From assembly GCA_032718475.1 (NCBI GenBank), contig JAUCBJ010002326.1:1-54498 (forward strand): a stretch of DNA of 54,498 nt, in the 5' to 3' direction. This DNA is from Nemertoderma westbladi. Taxonomy: Eukaryota; Xenacoelomorpha; Nemertodermatida; Nemertodermatidae. Shown in pieces: positions 34,402 to 44,264 of this stretch. The position numbers and the translations under genes are program-made. The stretch's first letter is position 1. Every line of letters starts with the position of its first letter. A model generated the notes under the pieces. It was given only the letters and a program-made list of their open reading frames with translations, was not told the DNA's origin and searched no databases.

Positions 34402-35090
34402 TGGCCTTTAGAGTCTCCAGTCGTATAGAATAACTAACAAAAGAATCAAGTCCACATATATTGTATAAACCACGTCAACCTTTGCGGCAACATTTCTCTA
34501 GAAATGGGCTCCAAACTGTGGAAGAATGATGGTACAGTATTCCAATTGACAGATAGAGCTAGGGCAGGCGAATATTACATAAGTCTTCAGGCTGTCAGGG
34601 GAGGAATGGCTTCATTTGATGTACAAAGTTTTAAAGAGGACATCAACAACCAGAAAACATATTTTTTTCCGAAGATGTGTGATATGAATGATGAACAGAA
34701 CATATGAATGCCAGAATATGTAAACTTCCAAATTCTGGAATTGATTCAACATCCTGACATCTACAAGATATAGTAGGCCTTCCTGAGTCTGTGACTGTCT
34801 GACTGTGCAGCTGTGTGAGCTTGAATCTCGCAACAGTGAGGCTTTGGTCTACTGTTCTTCTTACCAACAGTACAGCAGTAAGGCTGTAAGGATAGCGAAT
34901 TTCTGTAGTCTTCTGCATTTTTCTCACCAATCACTAAAGGAGTTAACAATCATTAAAGTTATTAAACATGTCATGTCACATTGGTCACTGGTTACACTGG
35001 TCACCCATTATCACCAAGCTCTATAAGCACCAAGCAGCAAAGCCTACTGCTACACCCTACTGCTAGCAGGCTGGTGATGTTGTAAAGACT
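34402..35090. other. Interior of the 2.9-kb element; no gene recognised
   Basis: Short open frames (up to 95 codons) are present without family resemblance. Confidence 0.35.
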
Positions 35091-36002
35091 GGCGAAATTT
35101 GAGGTTTTATATCAAATTTGAGGTTTAACCTCAAATTTCAATTTTCGCCCCCAATAAAAGCATGTTTGCATCGGTGAAATATTTTATTGCATCGATGAAA
35201 GTTCTTATTTTACATTATATTTTAACATATTAAAAGTAGAAGTTGCTCCAACAGTTTCCCTAAGTCGCAGCAACACTCGATATTATGAGCCTAAAAATAC
35301 CTCAAATTTGAACAAAAAACCCCAATTTTCGACAGCCTATTACCAGAATTCGAAATTTGGGGTAACCCCAAAATTGATGATCTCCCTGACTGTACAATGT
35401 TCGGTGCTAAAATGAAAAGTGCAAGAGTAAATAAACATAATTTTTCAAATTTTGCAGATTATATGTAAGCAGCCATACGTTCTACTGTTCTATGTAGTAT
35501 TGTAAGCTGATATTTTGGTTTTTATGTGGACTACCTGATTACAGTATAATTATAATTACATCCCACTGCAGCAGTGGTATCATAAATGATACAAATTAAT
35601 TTATACTGTATAATAATGATTCCTAAGTTTGTGTCACAACCGTTACGGTCATAAGTGCTCTTATGGCACATTATAGGTTAAGAAGAAACCTTTGTACACC
35701 CAATATTACAATTATCACTTTGTGTGGAATCATATTCCAAAATGTAATCTAAATGGAGAGTAAAAAAGACGACCTTTCGTTCCTTGAATTATACATGCTA
35801 TGCTAATATTCCCATTTCCCACATGTTAATGTCACGACCGTTACGCTCATTACTACAACTGGAACATACAGTCAAGTTAAACTATATGACTCAAACAATT
35901 GATACGAACCACCTAACGATAGATATAAAAGATTATAACCATTACTGCCGGGGATATGGAGATATTGGAAAAACTTGTTCTTCAGCGTAACGGTCGTGAC
36001 AT

Positions 36003-37559
36003 ATTTTCCATCCACTCATTACAATGCTATTAGAAAAATATTTATTAGTTGTACATTATTTAACCGACATAGCTAATTACTACATAGATATAAGATTCTG
36101 AAAAACATATGGCATTGCCAGTTTGGTAATTATCATGCCATTTTGGTTTGTATGTAATTATGCCAACAATATTGAATTTTTGGCATTTTTTAAATCACAT
36201 TTTGCGGACGCTGTAAAAAAAAATTGGCGAGGGTTATGGAACATTTGAAAGCAGTTTTATGAACCACAATATGTGTGCTACACACTCAATACAAAATAAA
36301 TGCATTTCTAAGTACTTTCATTTTTCACCAAAAGGTTTACTTTTGCTTGGAATGGCTGATATCCACAGTCAACACCTCAACCACTCTGCATCAGCACAAG
36401 ATCACGTTGGGACAACATGTCTTGTGAATGGTTGTTTCCAGCTGGAGTGCTAATAGTAACTGGAGGTAGTAAGTGATTGGCCAAAAAAAGATATCCAACC
36501 AAGTGTCAGATTCAAGGATGGAAGAGAATCCAACTAATTCCAAAAGCTGATGCAATCACATTTTACAGTCCATTCCATTTACACAAAGTGTACGGGCACC
36601 GGTCGGTACTTACGATAAGACTGAGCTACATTAAATTAAGGATACATTAATTACATGTAGATAGATGGATGTAGATGTGTAATAAAAAAAATCACTGTAT
36701 AATTGAAATTACAATCTGTTCAGGTAGGCCTACCTTCGACTGCGCTGCGGTTTGCGGAATGTTGCCTATGAAACTACGGGTGCTGACTGCTGAGTGCTGA
36801 CTTTACACTTTAATCACATACCGGTACCCTGATTCTAGCATTGCTAAATACAAAGTACTACATAATAATTACTGCCGTGTATAATAATGCTGAAACGTTA
36901 ACTCAAACATATTCTGATAATGCTACAATGTTATCTAGAATTACTGAGTGATAAAATTCCATTATAACATAATAACTGCAGAACGGTACAAGCGATATAA
37001 TTACAAATAATAATAATTAATACCATACACATACACCCATGTCAATCAATCAAAACACTACTCAGCTACTTTGCACTTTCCAGTAACGGTACTTGGAAAA
37101 ATAGTGGCGTGATGCCCGTATGTGGGACAAAGTGCATAGTTCAATAGATCACACCACCACACTATCAGTGTTGTAGGTTAAGGTTGTGTTGTGGTTGTGT
37201 TGTGCTTAAAGTGCAGTGCATATTATATACTGTCTGACTGTATATAATGAATGTCAAGGTACTTAGCGGATTAATCCCGAGTAGATGTGTAAGTAGGACT
37301 AATCTCCAACCAACCTAATTAGTTACTGTAGGCTTTCATTTTACATTTTAGGTCCAATATTTGCACAGACAATTTTTCATGTGTAAAAATCATGTGTGAT
37401 GATGTGATAACATTGAAAATGTGGATGATGGAAATAAAGATTTCTTGGAATTATTAACAATACATATTGCATTGTTGTCAGGAACATTTGAATGCTGGAA
37501 TGAACCTTGGATCGGAGAAACTATAAAAACGACGCGATCTGTTCAATAACTTATAAACT
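36003..37559. other. Upstream region of the GPAM-type gene
   Basis: No other gene is recognised. TATATAA lies at 37241-37247, about 310 bases before the ATG, and TATAAAAA lies at 37522-37529, only about 30 bases before it. The second is too close for a normal leader unless the leader is extremely short. Neither can be called a promoter with confidence. Confidence 0.35.
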
Positions 37560-40148
37560 ATGAATAATAAGAATAATAGTAAGTCGAAATCGTTTCTATC
37601 GGAGAACCAAGTTAACACCAGAATACATCGGCGAGGTAAACTCATTCACGCCGAACTCAATCGAGCTCAATTAATCACCGGTCCTCGACGAAATCGACCC
37701 ACTAGAATTCTATCTGATAAAACAGAAACTGCCGATCGGCACTACAAACTATGCAGATTCAAGGCCGTTAAACCCCCAACACAAGCAGTTTGTTCGCATC
37801 ACAAAGTCACAACAGTAGCGTGTCGTCATTGTTTTAGTACAACTTCTCCGAAACCCGCACCTGTCAAAGCGATAACCACCCCACCAGCGATGGCCTATGG
37901 GCTGCGAAACTGCCTCCACGTCCACCCGAAAACCACGAACTGGTTATGGCCGGTGATGCAATACCTCCCGTTCCTTACATTCTGTTGGAACCGACGAATG
38001 TTCCAGTACTCTTCTTGCGATAAAGCCACGGTTCTTACGCGCACCATCGTGCAGGAGGCCCTACTCCACACCGCCAAACAGGACTTCCGAGCGGATAAAG
38101 CGACCGATATATCCGATCTGCTGGTGAATAACTCACGGAAAGCCATCGACACCCTCACCGGGATGGCAGCGAGAGTCTCAAACATGGTCTTACATATCGC
38201 GGGAATATCGCTGTTCTACGTGCTAAAGATATTCCTTAAATCGATCCAAATAGACCGTGGCCAGTTGGACACTCTGAGACGAACGGTGTCTGGCAACCAA
38301 CCCACTATCTTCCTACCCACCCATCGCAGCCATTTAGACTACGTTCTCATCCCCTTTATTCTCTGGTGTAACGACATTAAGGTTCCGCTAATAGCTGCCG
38401 GAGACAACCTCAATCTCCCGGTCCTGGGTCGCATACTGCAGTGGCTGGGGGCCTTCTTCATCCGCCGTTCCCTCGACAACGGGCACACCAAGAAGGACTA
38501 CGTCTACCGCGCTCTCCTCCACTCCTACGTACAGAACGTTCTAGAACTCAACAACAACCTATTGTTCTTCATCGAGGGCGGCCGATCGCGGTGCGGTAAG
38601 CCGTTGCGACCCAAGTCGGGACTGCTCTCGGTGCTGGTGGACCTGTACGAGAGCGGACACGCCGCCGACTGTCTGCTGGTCCCGATGGCGCTCAGCTATG
38701 AGAAGGTCCCCGAGGCCCCGTTCCTAGCGGAGCAACTGGGCCGCCCCAAGGAGCCCGAGAGTCTGCGTTCCGCTCTCCAGGGCGTGTGGAACGTTCTGCG
38801 TTCCTACCAGGGTTCCGTGCGGGTCGACTTCTCTCCGGCATTCTCCCTCGGGCAGTACATCGCCGTGGCTCGCGGCCCCTTGTACTCGCACTACCGGGGC
38901 CGACGGACCACATCCTCCAGCAGTCTCGTCAGTCTCCTAGGCAACGCGACCACCGACGCCGACGACCGGGACAAGTACCGCCGACTTATTCGCGGACTCG
39001 CCGAACACTCGATCCACACCGCCTCCAACTCGGCGGCCTTAATGACCACGCAACTAGTCGCCTTCCTATTGGTGACCCGCTGGAGGGAAGGCGTCTCATT
39101 GGCCAACGCGTGCGACCAATTAGATTGGTTGAGGCGGAAAGTTGCGGATCGGAACGGAAAGTTGGGATTCACTGGGAAGAGCGGCGATATAATAAACTAC
39201 GCGTTGCGGCTGTTGGAAGGAACGACGTTGTGTGGAACGGGGAAGAAAGGAAGAACTAGGAAGAAAGATGGAACGCGAAAGAACATCAGCGGTGTGACGG
39301 GAACTCGGAACGTAAACAACAATGACGCGGAACTCATCCCCAATATGAGTCCGCGAGCGCTCATCGCGCTCAGTTACTACGGGAACTCGCTGACGCCGTT
39401 ATTCGCTCTGGAGGCCGTCGTCGCGGTCTCCTTCTGCGTCGAGGCGGACATTGTCCCCGCGGTCCCGATGTCCCTGTACCACCACCGATGTCCCTCGGCG
39501 TCCCGTCAGCTGCTGCTGTCCCGTTGCGGCTTCCTATACAACGCGTTGAGCTACGAGATCCCGATGGGGCCGCCGTGCGAGCAGCGGGACGTCTCACTGA
39601 TGGAGGCGCTGTCCCGTCTGGGGTTGGAGGGTTCCCTCACCGTGGAGTCCCACAAGGAGCCCATGAGCGCCGCGGAGCAACTGAGGGTCGAGCGACCGGA
39701 CGACAGCGAGAGCGAGCACAGCGAGGAGGGACGAGACAACACCTACCGAGACCATCGGGTTGTACTCAACCTGGACGAAGTCGGAGCCATCGATTACATC
39801 GACTTCCTCCACAAGGTGATCGGGCCTTACATCGAAGGCTACACCGTGTCGGCGCGATACATCGCGAAACAGGTGGAGACTGGCGCCCCCGTGGGGTTCA
39901 ACGACCTTCTCGGGGATATACGGAGGGTCGCGAGGCAACGCGTGGACAACAACGCCGCCCATTGGCCCGAGTCCTGCTTCAACAGCACCGTCACTAACTC
40001 GCTAAACTTCTTCATAAGGGAAGGTTTCCTCGAGACCTACAAGAACGTTGACGACATACAGTTAGTCTGCGTTAAGCCGCCGCAAGGTGGCCAATCAGAG
40101 TCTCCCATCCAACAGTTCGCTTATCTAATAGAAGAATATAACTTTTAG
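37560..40148 (+). CDS. GPAM: Mitochondrial-type glycerol-3-phosphate acyltransferase, single exon
   Basis: The 862-residue frame is uninterrupted; human GPAM has 828. The enzyme adds the first acyl chain to glycerol-3-phosphate in phospholipid and triglyceride synthesis, at the mitochondrial outer membrane. All four acyltransferase motifs are present: THRSHLDY (His255, Asp260), GAFFIRR (297-303), FFIEGGRSR (336-344) and LLVPMALSYEKVPE (372-385). GPAM-specific blocks follow: RVDFSPAFSL, GLAEHSIHTASNSAALMTTQ and DFLHKVIGPYIEGY. Two hydrophobic segments (about 490-505 and 601-626) fit the known membrane passes. An acidic linker (DDSESEHSEEGRD) lies at about 714. The start at 37560 leaves a 110-residue basic, Ser/Thr-rich N-terminus of normal family length; Met111 is an alternative. 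Motif III has EGGRSR where vertebrates have EGTRSR. From about 38250 the codons are markedly GC-rich, unlike the surroundings. The lack of introns suggests a retrogene. Confidence 0.95.
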   Translation: MNNKNNSKSKSFLSENQVNTRIHRRGKLIHAELNRAQLITGPRRNRPTRILSDKTETADRHYKLCRFKAVKPPTQAVCSHHKVTTVACRHCFSTTSPKPAPVKAITTPPAMAYGLRNCLHVHPKTTNWLWPVMQYLPFLTFCWNRRMFQYSSCDKATVLTRTIVQEALLHTAKQDFRADKATDISDLLVNNSRKAIDTLTGMAARVSNMVLHIAGISLFYVLKIFLKSIQIDRGQLDTLRRTVSGNQPTIFLPTHRSHLDYVLIPFILWCNDIKVPLIAAGDNLNLPVLGRILQWLGAFFIRRSLDNGHTKKDYVYRALLHSYVQNVLELNNNLLFFIEGGRSRCGKPLRPKSGLLSVLVDLYESGHAADCLLVPMALSYEKVPEAPFLAEQLGRPKEPESLRSALQGVWNVLRSYQGSVRVDFSPAFSLGQYIAVARGPLYSHYRGRRTTSSSSLVSLLGNATTDADDRDKYRRLIRGLAEHSIHTASNSAALMTTQLVAFLLVTRWREGVSLANACDQLDWLRRKVADRNGKLGFTGKSGDIINYALRLLEGTTLCGTGKKGRTRKKDGTRKNISGVTGTRNVNNNDAELIPNMSPRALIALSYYGNSLTPLFALEAVVAVSFCVEADIVPAVPMSLYHHRCPSASRQLLLSRCGFLYNALSYEIPMGPPCEQRDVSLMEALSRLGLEGSLTVESHKEPMSAAEQLRVERPDDSESEHSEEGRDNTYRDHRVVLNLDEVGAIDYIDFLHKVIGPYIEGYTVSARYIAKQVETGAPVGFNDLLGDIRRVARQRVDNNAAHWPESCFNSTVTNSLNFFIREGFLETYKNVDDIQLVCVKPPQGGQSESPIQQFAYLIEEYNF

Positions 40149-40426
40149 AATATTAATTAAACCCCGTTACCTACTACCGAAACCTACTTACACTTTACTG
40201 TGTTTGTTTTTCCTACTAAAGTCAGTCGGAACGAGTGAATCGGATGAGTGAGTGAGGTAGATAATCAATTAATTACAAAGTTTGGTAATTTAGTTAACTA
40301 TGTAGCCGTTTGTTTATAAGTAGGAGATTGTTATTATAGTTAATTAGTTTAATGAGTTGGTGTAATTCGGTATAGCAATAATTCATAATAATAATATCTA
40401 GGAGGTGATACTATACTACCGGTAAC

Positions 40427-40725
40427 TGGGGTGACTACAAAACAAAGACCAAAGACCCAAATAATAAAGACCTGTACAAAACACAAGTGTTAACATTAGT
40501 TTATTGTTTTGGTTCCCCCAACACGCCTCTGTAACCTGCTCCTTTCAATGGCAATATGACCCAAGAGCGTTAGGTTCCATTGACATTTAAAGGTTAATAA
40601 TAAAGGAGCAACTTACAGACGCGTGTTGGAGGAACCAAAGCAATAAACGAAAGTTAACACATGTTACAATATTGTGCAGGTCTTTATTATTTGGGTGTTG
40701 GGTCTTTGTTTTGTAGTCACCCCCA
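40427..40725. mobile_element. Foldback element 6 with two opposed copies of the core
   Basis: The whole 299 bp is an inverted repeat. The ends are CTGGGGTGACTACAAAACAA (one G shorter on the left) and the arms share AAGACCCAAATAATAAAGAC in part. One core is on the minus strand (40499-40545) and one on the plus strand (40602-40648), both 47 bp. A small inner hairpin (CAATGG...CCATTG) separates them. The left arm supplies AATAAA at 40463-40468, the nearest polyadenylation signal noticed downstream of the GPAM-type gene. Confidence 0.85.
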
Positions 40726-41282
40726 GAAGGCCCTACCCTACCTACCACCAATTAATATTGAATTATTAATTACATGTGCGGTTTGTAATTTGTATCAAAA
40801 TTATTTGTCATTTCCTCAGTTAATTAATAACAATTGATATGTTGTATTGTTATTGTTAGTTTTGGCAATGTCGCTAGTTCGACAATGCCTAATTATAAGT
40901 AGTGCAATGCAATAATTATTTATTTCATCATAATATTCTTCCATATTGAAAACAAAGACGTTGATTGTAGTTTTCCATTAAAAAAACTATTTGTAAATTT
41001 GTTATGATATTATTACAAAATTATTTGGGTTGGAGAGATAAAGAACACAATTATGTTAAAGATAAAAAGTGCTTCACCACATTTCATCCTGACGGCGTGA
41101 TTGTCAACCACTATCATTCAGAAACAATTCCTCACCCCACGCACACGCCCTAGAACTTACTAACCATAATTTTTACAAAAGGCATAGGACTTTGGTCACC
41201 CATTCTGTTCAATCGACTACCGCTACGGTTCAACAAACCTGATCAAATTGAAACTTAATATTTATTTGTATTGCCACTGTTA
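40726..41282. other. Intergenic AT-rich sequence; nothing recognised
   Basis: No coding or repeat signal was identified up to the start of the 1.5-kb repeat array. Confidence 0.4.
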
Positions 41283-42772
41283 TTAGGAACCGAGAGGTTC
41301 ATTACTGTAAGAATTGTTGGCTGATTGATTGATTGACTGGCTGGTTAATCTATAGCCAAAACTACTCTAACGATTTTGATGAATTTTTCACAGCGGCTGG
41401 ATACCGCGATTCTAAGGTCCCTGGTATGTTCCGCTATTTCGTCCATGAGCCGTGGGCTCGAAAAATAGACATAAACGAAAAAACGCCATAGGCGCAATGG
41501 TAAAATAACACCAATAACAGCTGGTGTCGTGATGAAAAATGGCTTATGTAATGGATTTCTACACAAGGCTTAGTATAAATCGATGAGGTTGCCAAGATTA
41601 TTGTACTTAGTACACCCATACTGTTTGTTTAGGCCCTAGGACACTCTGTCAAAGCAAATATTAACTGGTTGGTTTAGTTTGAAATCTATTATTGCCTCAG
41701 CTGAATTACTCTTCCCAATGCGCACTCTATGGGAATATCTCCCTCTGCTAATGTAAGCTGAATGACTTAAGTACACAGTGAGTTGGCTACATTAATGTCA
41801 ACATTATTGCAAAATGTTTTATTGTTGGACTCTCTGTCAGTCTCCCCTTCAGAACATTGTATAGGGAATATACTTTAGTTTACTCTACTGTGCCATTCAG
41901 CTGAATGGATTTGAGCGATTGCCAAGTTACAGAGTTGGATCATTCTCTGACCATAGGCAAAGACATCAAATCTTTTTAAGAATATACTTTTTCCATGTTT
42001 TTTTTTCTGACCAAAAATTTCAAAAAAAATTTTTCGTAGCCAGTACTGCCAATCGATTCGCCATCAAAAATAACGCAAAAAATTTTTTTTGCAAAATTTT
42101 AAATTACTGTAAATTTTTGGCAACTGGGGGGGGGTCAATTTTTTTCGATCCGCTATAACTCCGGAACGCTTTGTCCAAATTCGATGGGGTTTTCATTTTT
42201 CAACTTAATTCGATGTCCTCTTTCAGCCTATCCATGTTTCGAAACCCCAAACAGCGCCGTTCAAAAATTATTTTTTTCTAGTTCTAGAATTTTACAAATT
42301 TCAAAAAAGTTGCAGTATTTTATTAACGCCTTTACGGAATTCGATAGCGTTTTCGATTTTTATATTAAACGCAATATCCTGAATCTCACTAGCCTAGTTT
42401 CGCGTCACCAATGCCAAGACTTCATACTTTTTGAGGAAAATTTTTCTAGAATAATTTTTATTTAATTACATCTATCGCGATTTCTTATTACTGGTTGCAC
42501 ATGAATTGATGGAGTTTTCAATTTATTAACTAAACACGATATCGCGCATCGCACCAGCGTGGTTTCGAAATTACCAAAACGAGGTCTTCACTAGTTGCAG
42601 GTCGATTTTGTTCTAGAATTGAGCAACTAATAATATATCGAATTTATTAATAATTATTGTATGAAATATGATTGTATTTTTACATAACTATTAGTTCTAT
42701 ACTAATTCTCGTTGTCTCTTTTATTTAAAATAAAAAGTCGGTTCCTTATCGGGCCACTAGGCCCGTCACTAG
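41283..42772. mobile_element. 1.5-kb unit, copy 1
   Basis: Full-length, 1490 bp. It is preceded by unique sequence ending CCACTGTTA, which fixes the left boundary of the element. The terminal hairpin has one mismatch (GGGCCACTAGGCCCG). The three internal ~160-bp repeats start near 42179, 42338 and 42503. Confidence 0.8.
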
Positions 42773-44264
42773 TTAGGAACCGAGAGGTTCATTACTGTAA
42801 GAATTGCTCGAGACTGGCTGACTGACTGACTGACTGACTGACTAATCTACAGCCAAAACTACTCTAACGATTTTGATAAAATTTTCACAGCGGCTAGATA
42901 CCGCGATTCTAAGGTCCCTGGTATGTTCCGCTATTTCGTCCATGAGCCGTGGGCTCGAAAAATAGACATAAACGAAAAAACGCCATAGGCGCAATGATAA
43001 AAACACCAGCTGGCACTCATGAAAAATGGCTTATGTAATGCATTTCTACAGAAGGCTTAGTAATAAATCGATGAGGTTGCCAAGATTATTATACTCAGTA
43101 CACCCATACTGTTTGTATAGGCCACCACTCTCTGTCAAAGCAAACATTATTAACTGGTTGGTTTAGTTTGAAATCTAATATCGCCTCAGCTGAATTACTC
43201 TTCCCAATGCAATCTATGGGAATATCTCACTCTGCTAATGTAAGCTGAATGACTGTTACATACACAGTGAGTTGGCTATATTAATGCCAACATTATTGCA
43301 AAATGTTTTATTGTTGGATTACTCTCTGTCAGTCACCCCTTCAGAACATTGTATAGGGAATTTACTTTAGTTTACTCTACTGTGCCATTCAGCTGAATGG
43401 ATTTGAGCGATTGCCAAGTTACAGAGTTGGATCATTCTCTGACCATAGGCAAAGACATCAAATCTTTTTAAAAAATATACTTTTTCCATGTTTTTTTTTC
43501 TGACCAAAAATTTCAAAAAAAAATTTTTCGTAGCCAGTACTGCCAATCGATTCGCCATCAAAAATAACGCAAAAAATTTTTTTTGCAAAATTTTAAATTA
43601 CTGTAAATTTTTGGCGACTGGGGGGGGTCAATTTTTTTCGATCCGCTATAACTCCAGAACGCGTTGTCCAAATTCGATGGGGTTTTCATTTTTCAACTTA
43701 ATTCGATGTCCTCTTTCAGCCTATCCATGTTTCGAAACCCCAAACAGCGCCGTTCAAAAATTATTTTTTTCTAGTTCTAGAATTTTACAAATTTCAAAAA
43801 AGTTGCAGTATTTTATTAACGCCTTTACGGAATTCGATAGCGTTTTCGATTTTTATATTAAACGCAATATCCTGAATCTCACTAGCCTAGTTTCGCGTCA
43901 CCAATGCCAAGACTTCATACTTTTTGAGGAAAATTTTTCAAGAATAATTTTTATTTAATTACATTTATCGCGATTTCTTATTACTGGATGCACATGAATT
44001 GATGTAGTTATCAATTTATTAACTAAACACGATATCGCGCATCGCACCAGCGTGGTTTCGAAATTCCAAAACGAGGTCTTCACTAGTTGCAGGTCGATTT
44101 TGTTCTAGAATGGAGCAACTAATAATAGATCGAATTTATTAATAATTATTGTATGAAATATGATTGTATTTTTACATAATTATTAGTTCTATACTAATTC
44201 TCGTTGTCTCTTTTATTTAAAATAAAAAGTCGGTTCCTTATCGGGCCGCTAGGCCCGTCACTAG
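42773..44264. mobile_element. 1.5-kb unit, copy 2
   Basis: Full-length, 1492 bp, very close to copy 1. The tetranucleotide run here is (GACT)n. Confidence 0.85.

Larger units (their letters stand above)
32516..35392. mobile_element. 2.9-kb DNA-transposon-like element with 19-bp TIRs and TACAA target duplication
   Basis: The ends are CAGTCAGGGAGATCATCAA (32516-32534) and its exact reverse complement (35374-35392). The 5-bp TACAA flanks it at 32511-32515 and 35393-35397. It splits a unit of the 165-bp array, so the empty site is known. The arms contain repeated CCTCAAATTT / AAATTTGAGG motifs on both sides. The interior carries foldback elements 4 and 5 and a LINE fragment. No transposase was recognised, so it is probably non-autonomous. 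Confidence 0.85.
30955..36002. mobile_element. Region flanked by inverted CGTAACGGTCGTGACAT motifs
   Basis: The motif CGTAACGGTCGTGACA occurs in plus orientation at 30955, 31136, 31322 and, with one change, 31345. It occurs inverted at 35631-35647 (one change) and 35829-35846, and once more in plus orientation at 35985-36002. Between the two groups lie a 165-bp repeat array and nested foldback elements. The arrangement looks like the subterminal motif arms of a large decayed DNA transposon. No terminal repeat or target duplication was found. Confidence 0.4.

Noticed and set aside
36259-36453. 64-codon frame (GLLLLGMADIHSQ...)
   Set aside because: No family is recognisable and there is no splice context. 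It could be an old transposon fragment but cannot be supported.
30134-37500. Upstream RasGEF exons of the RALGPS-type gene
   Set aside because: I looked on the minus strand for the block that should precede RIVSEYQQS and saw none. The interval is filled by repeats and foldback elements.
37522-37529. TATA box of the GPAM-type gene
   Set aside because: It lies only about 30 bases before the ATG, leaving almost no leader. It may be chance in AT-rich sequence.
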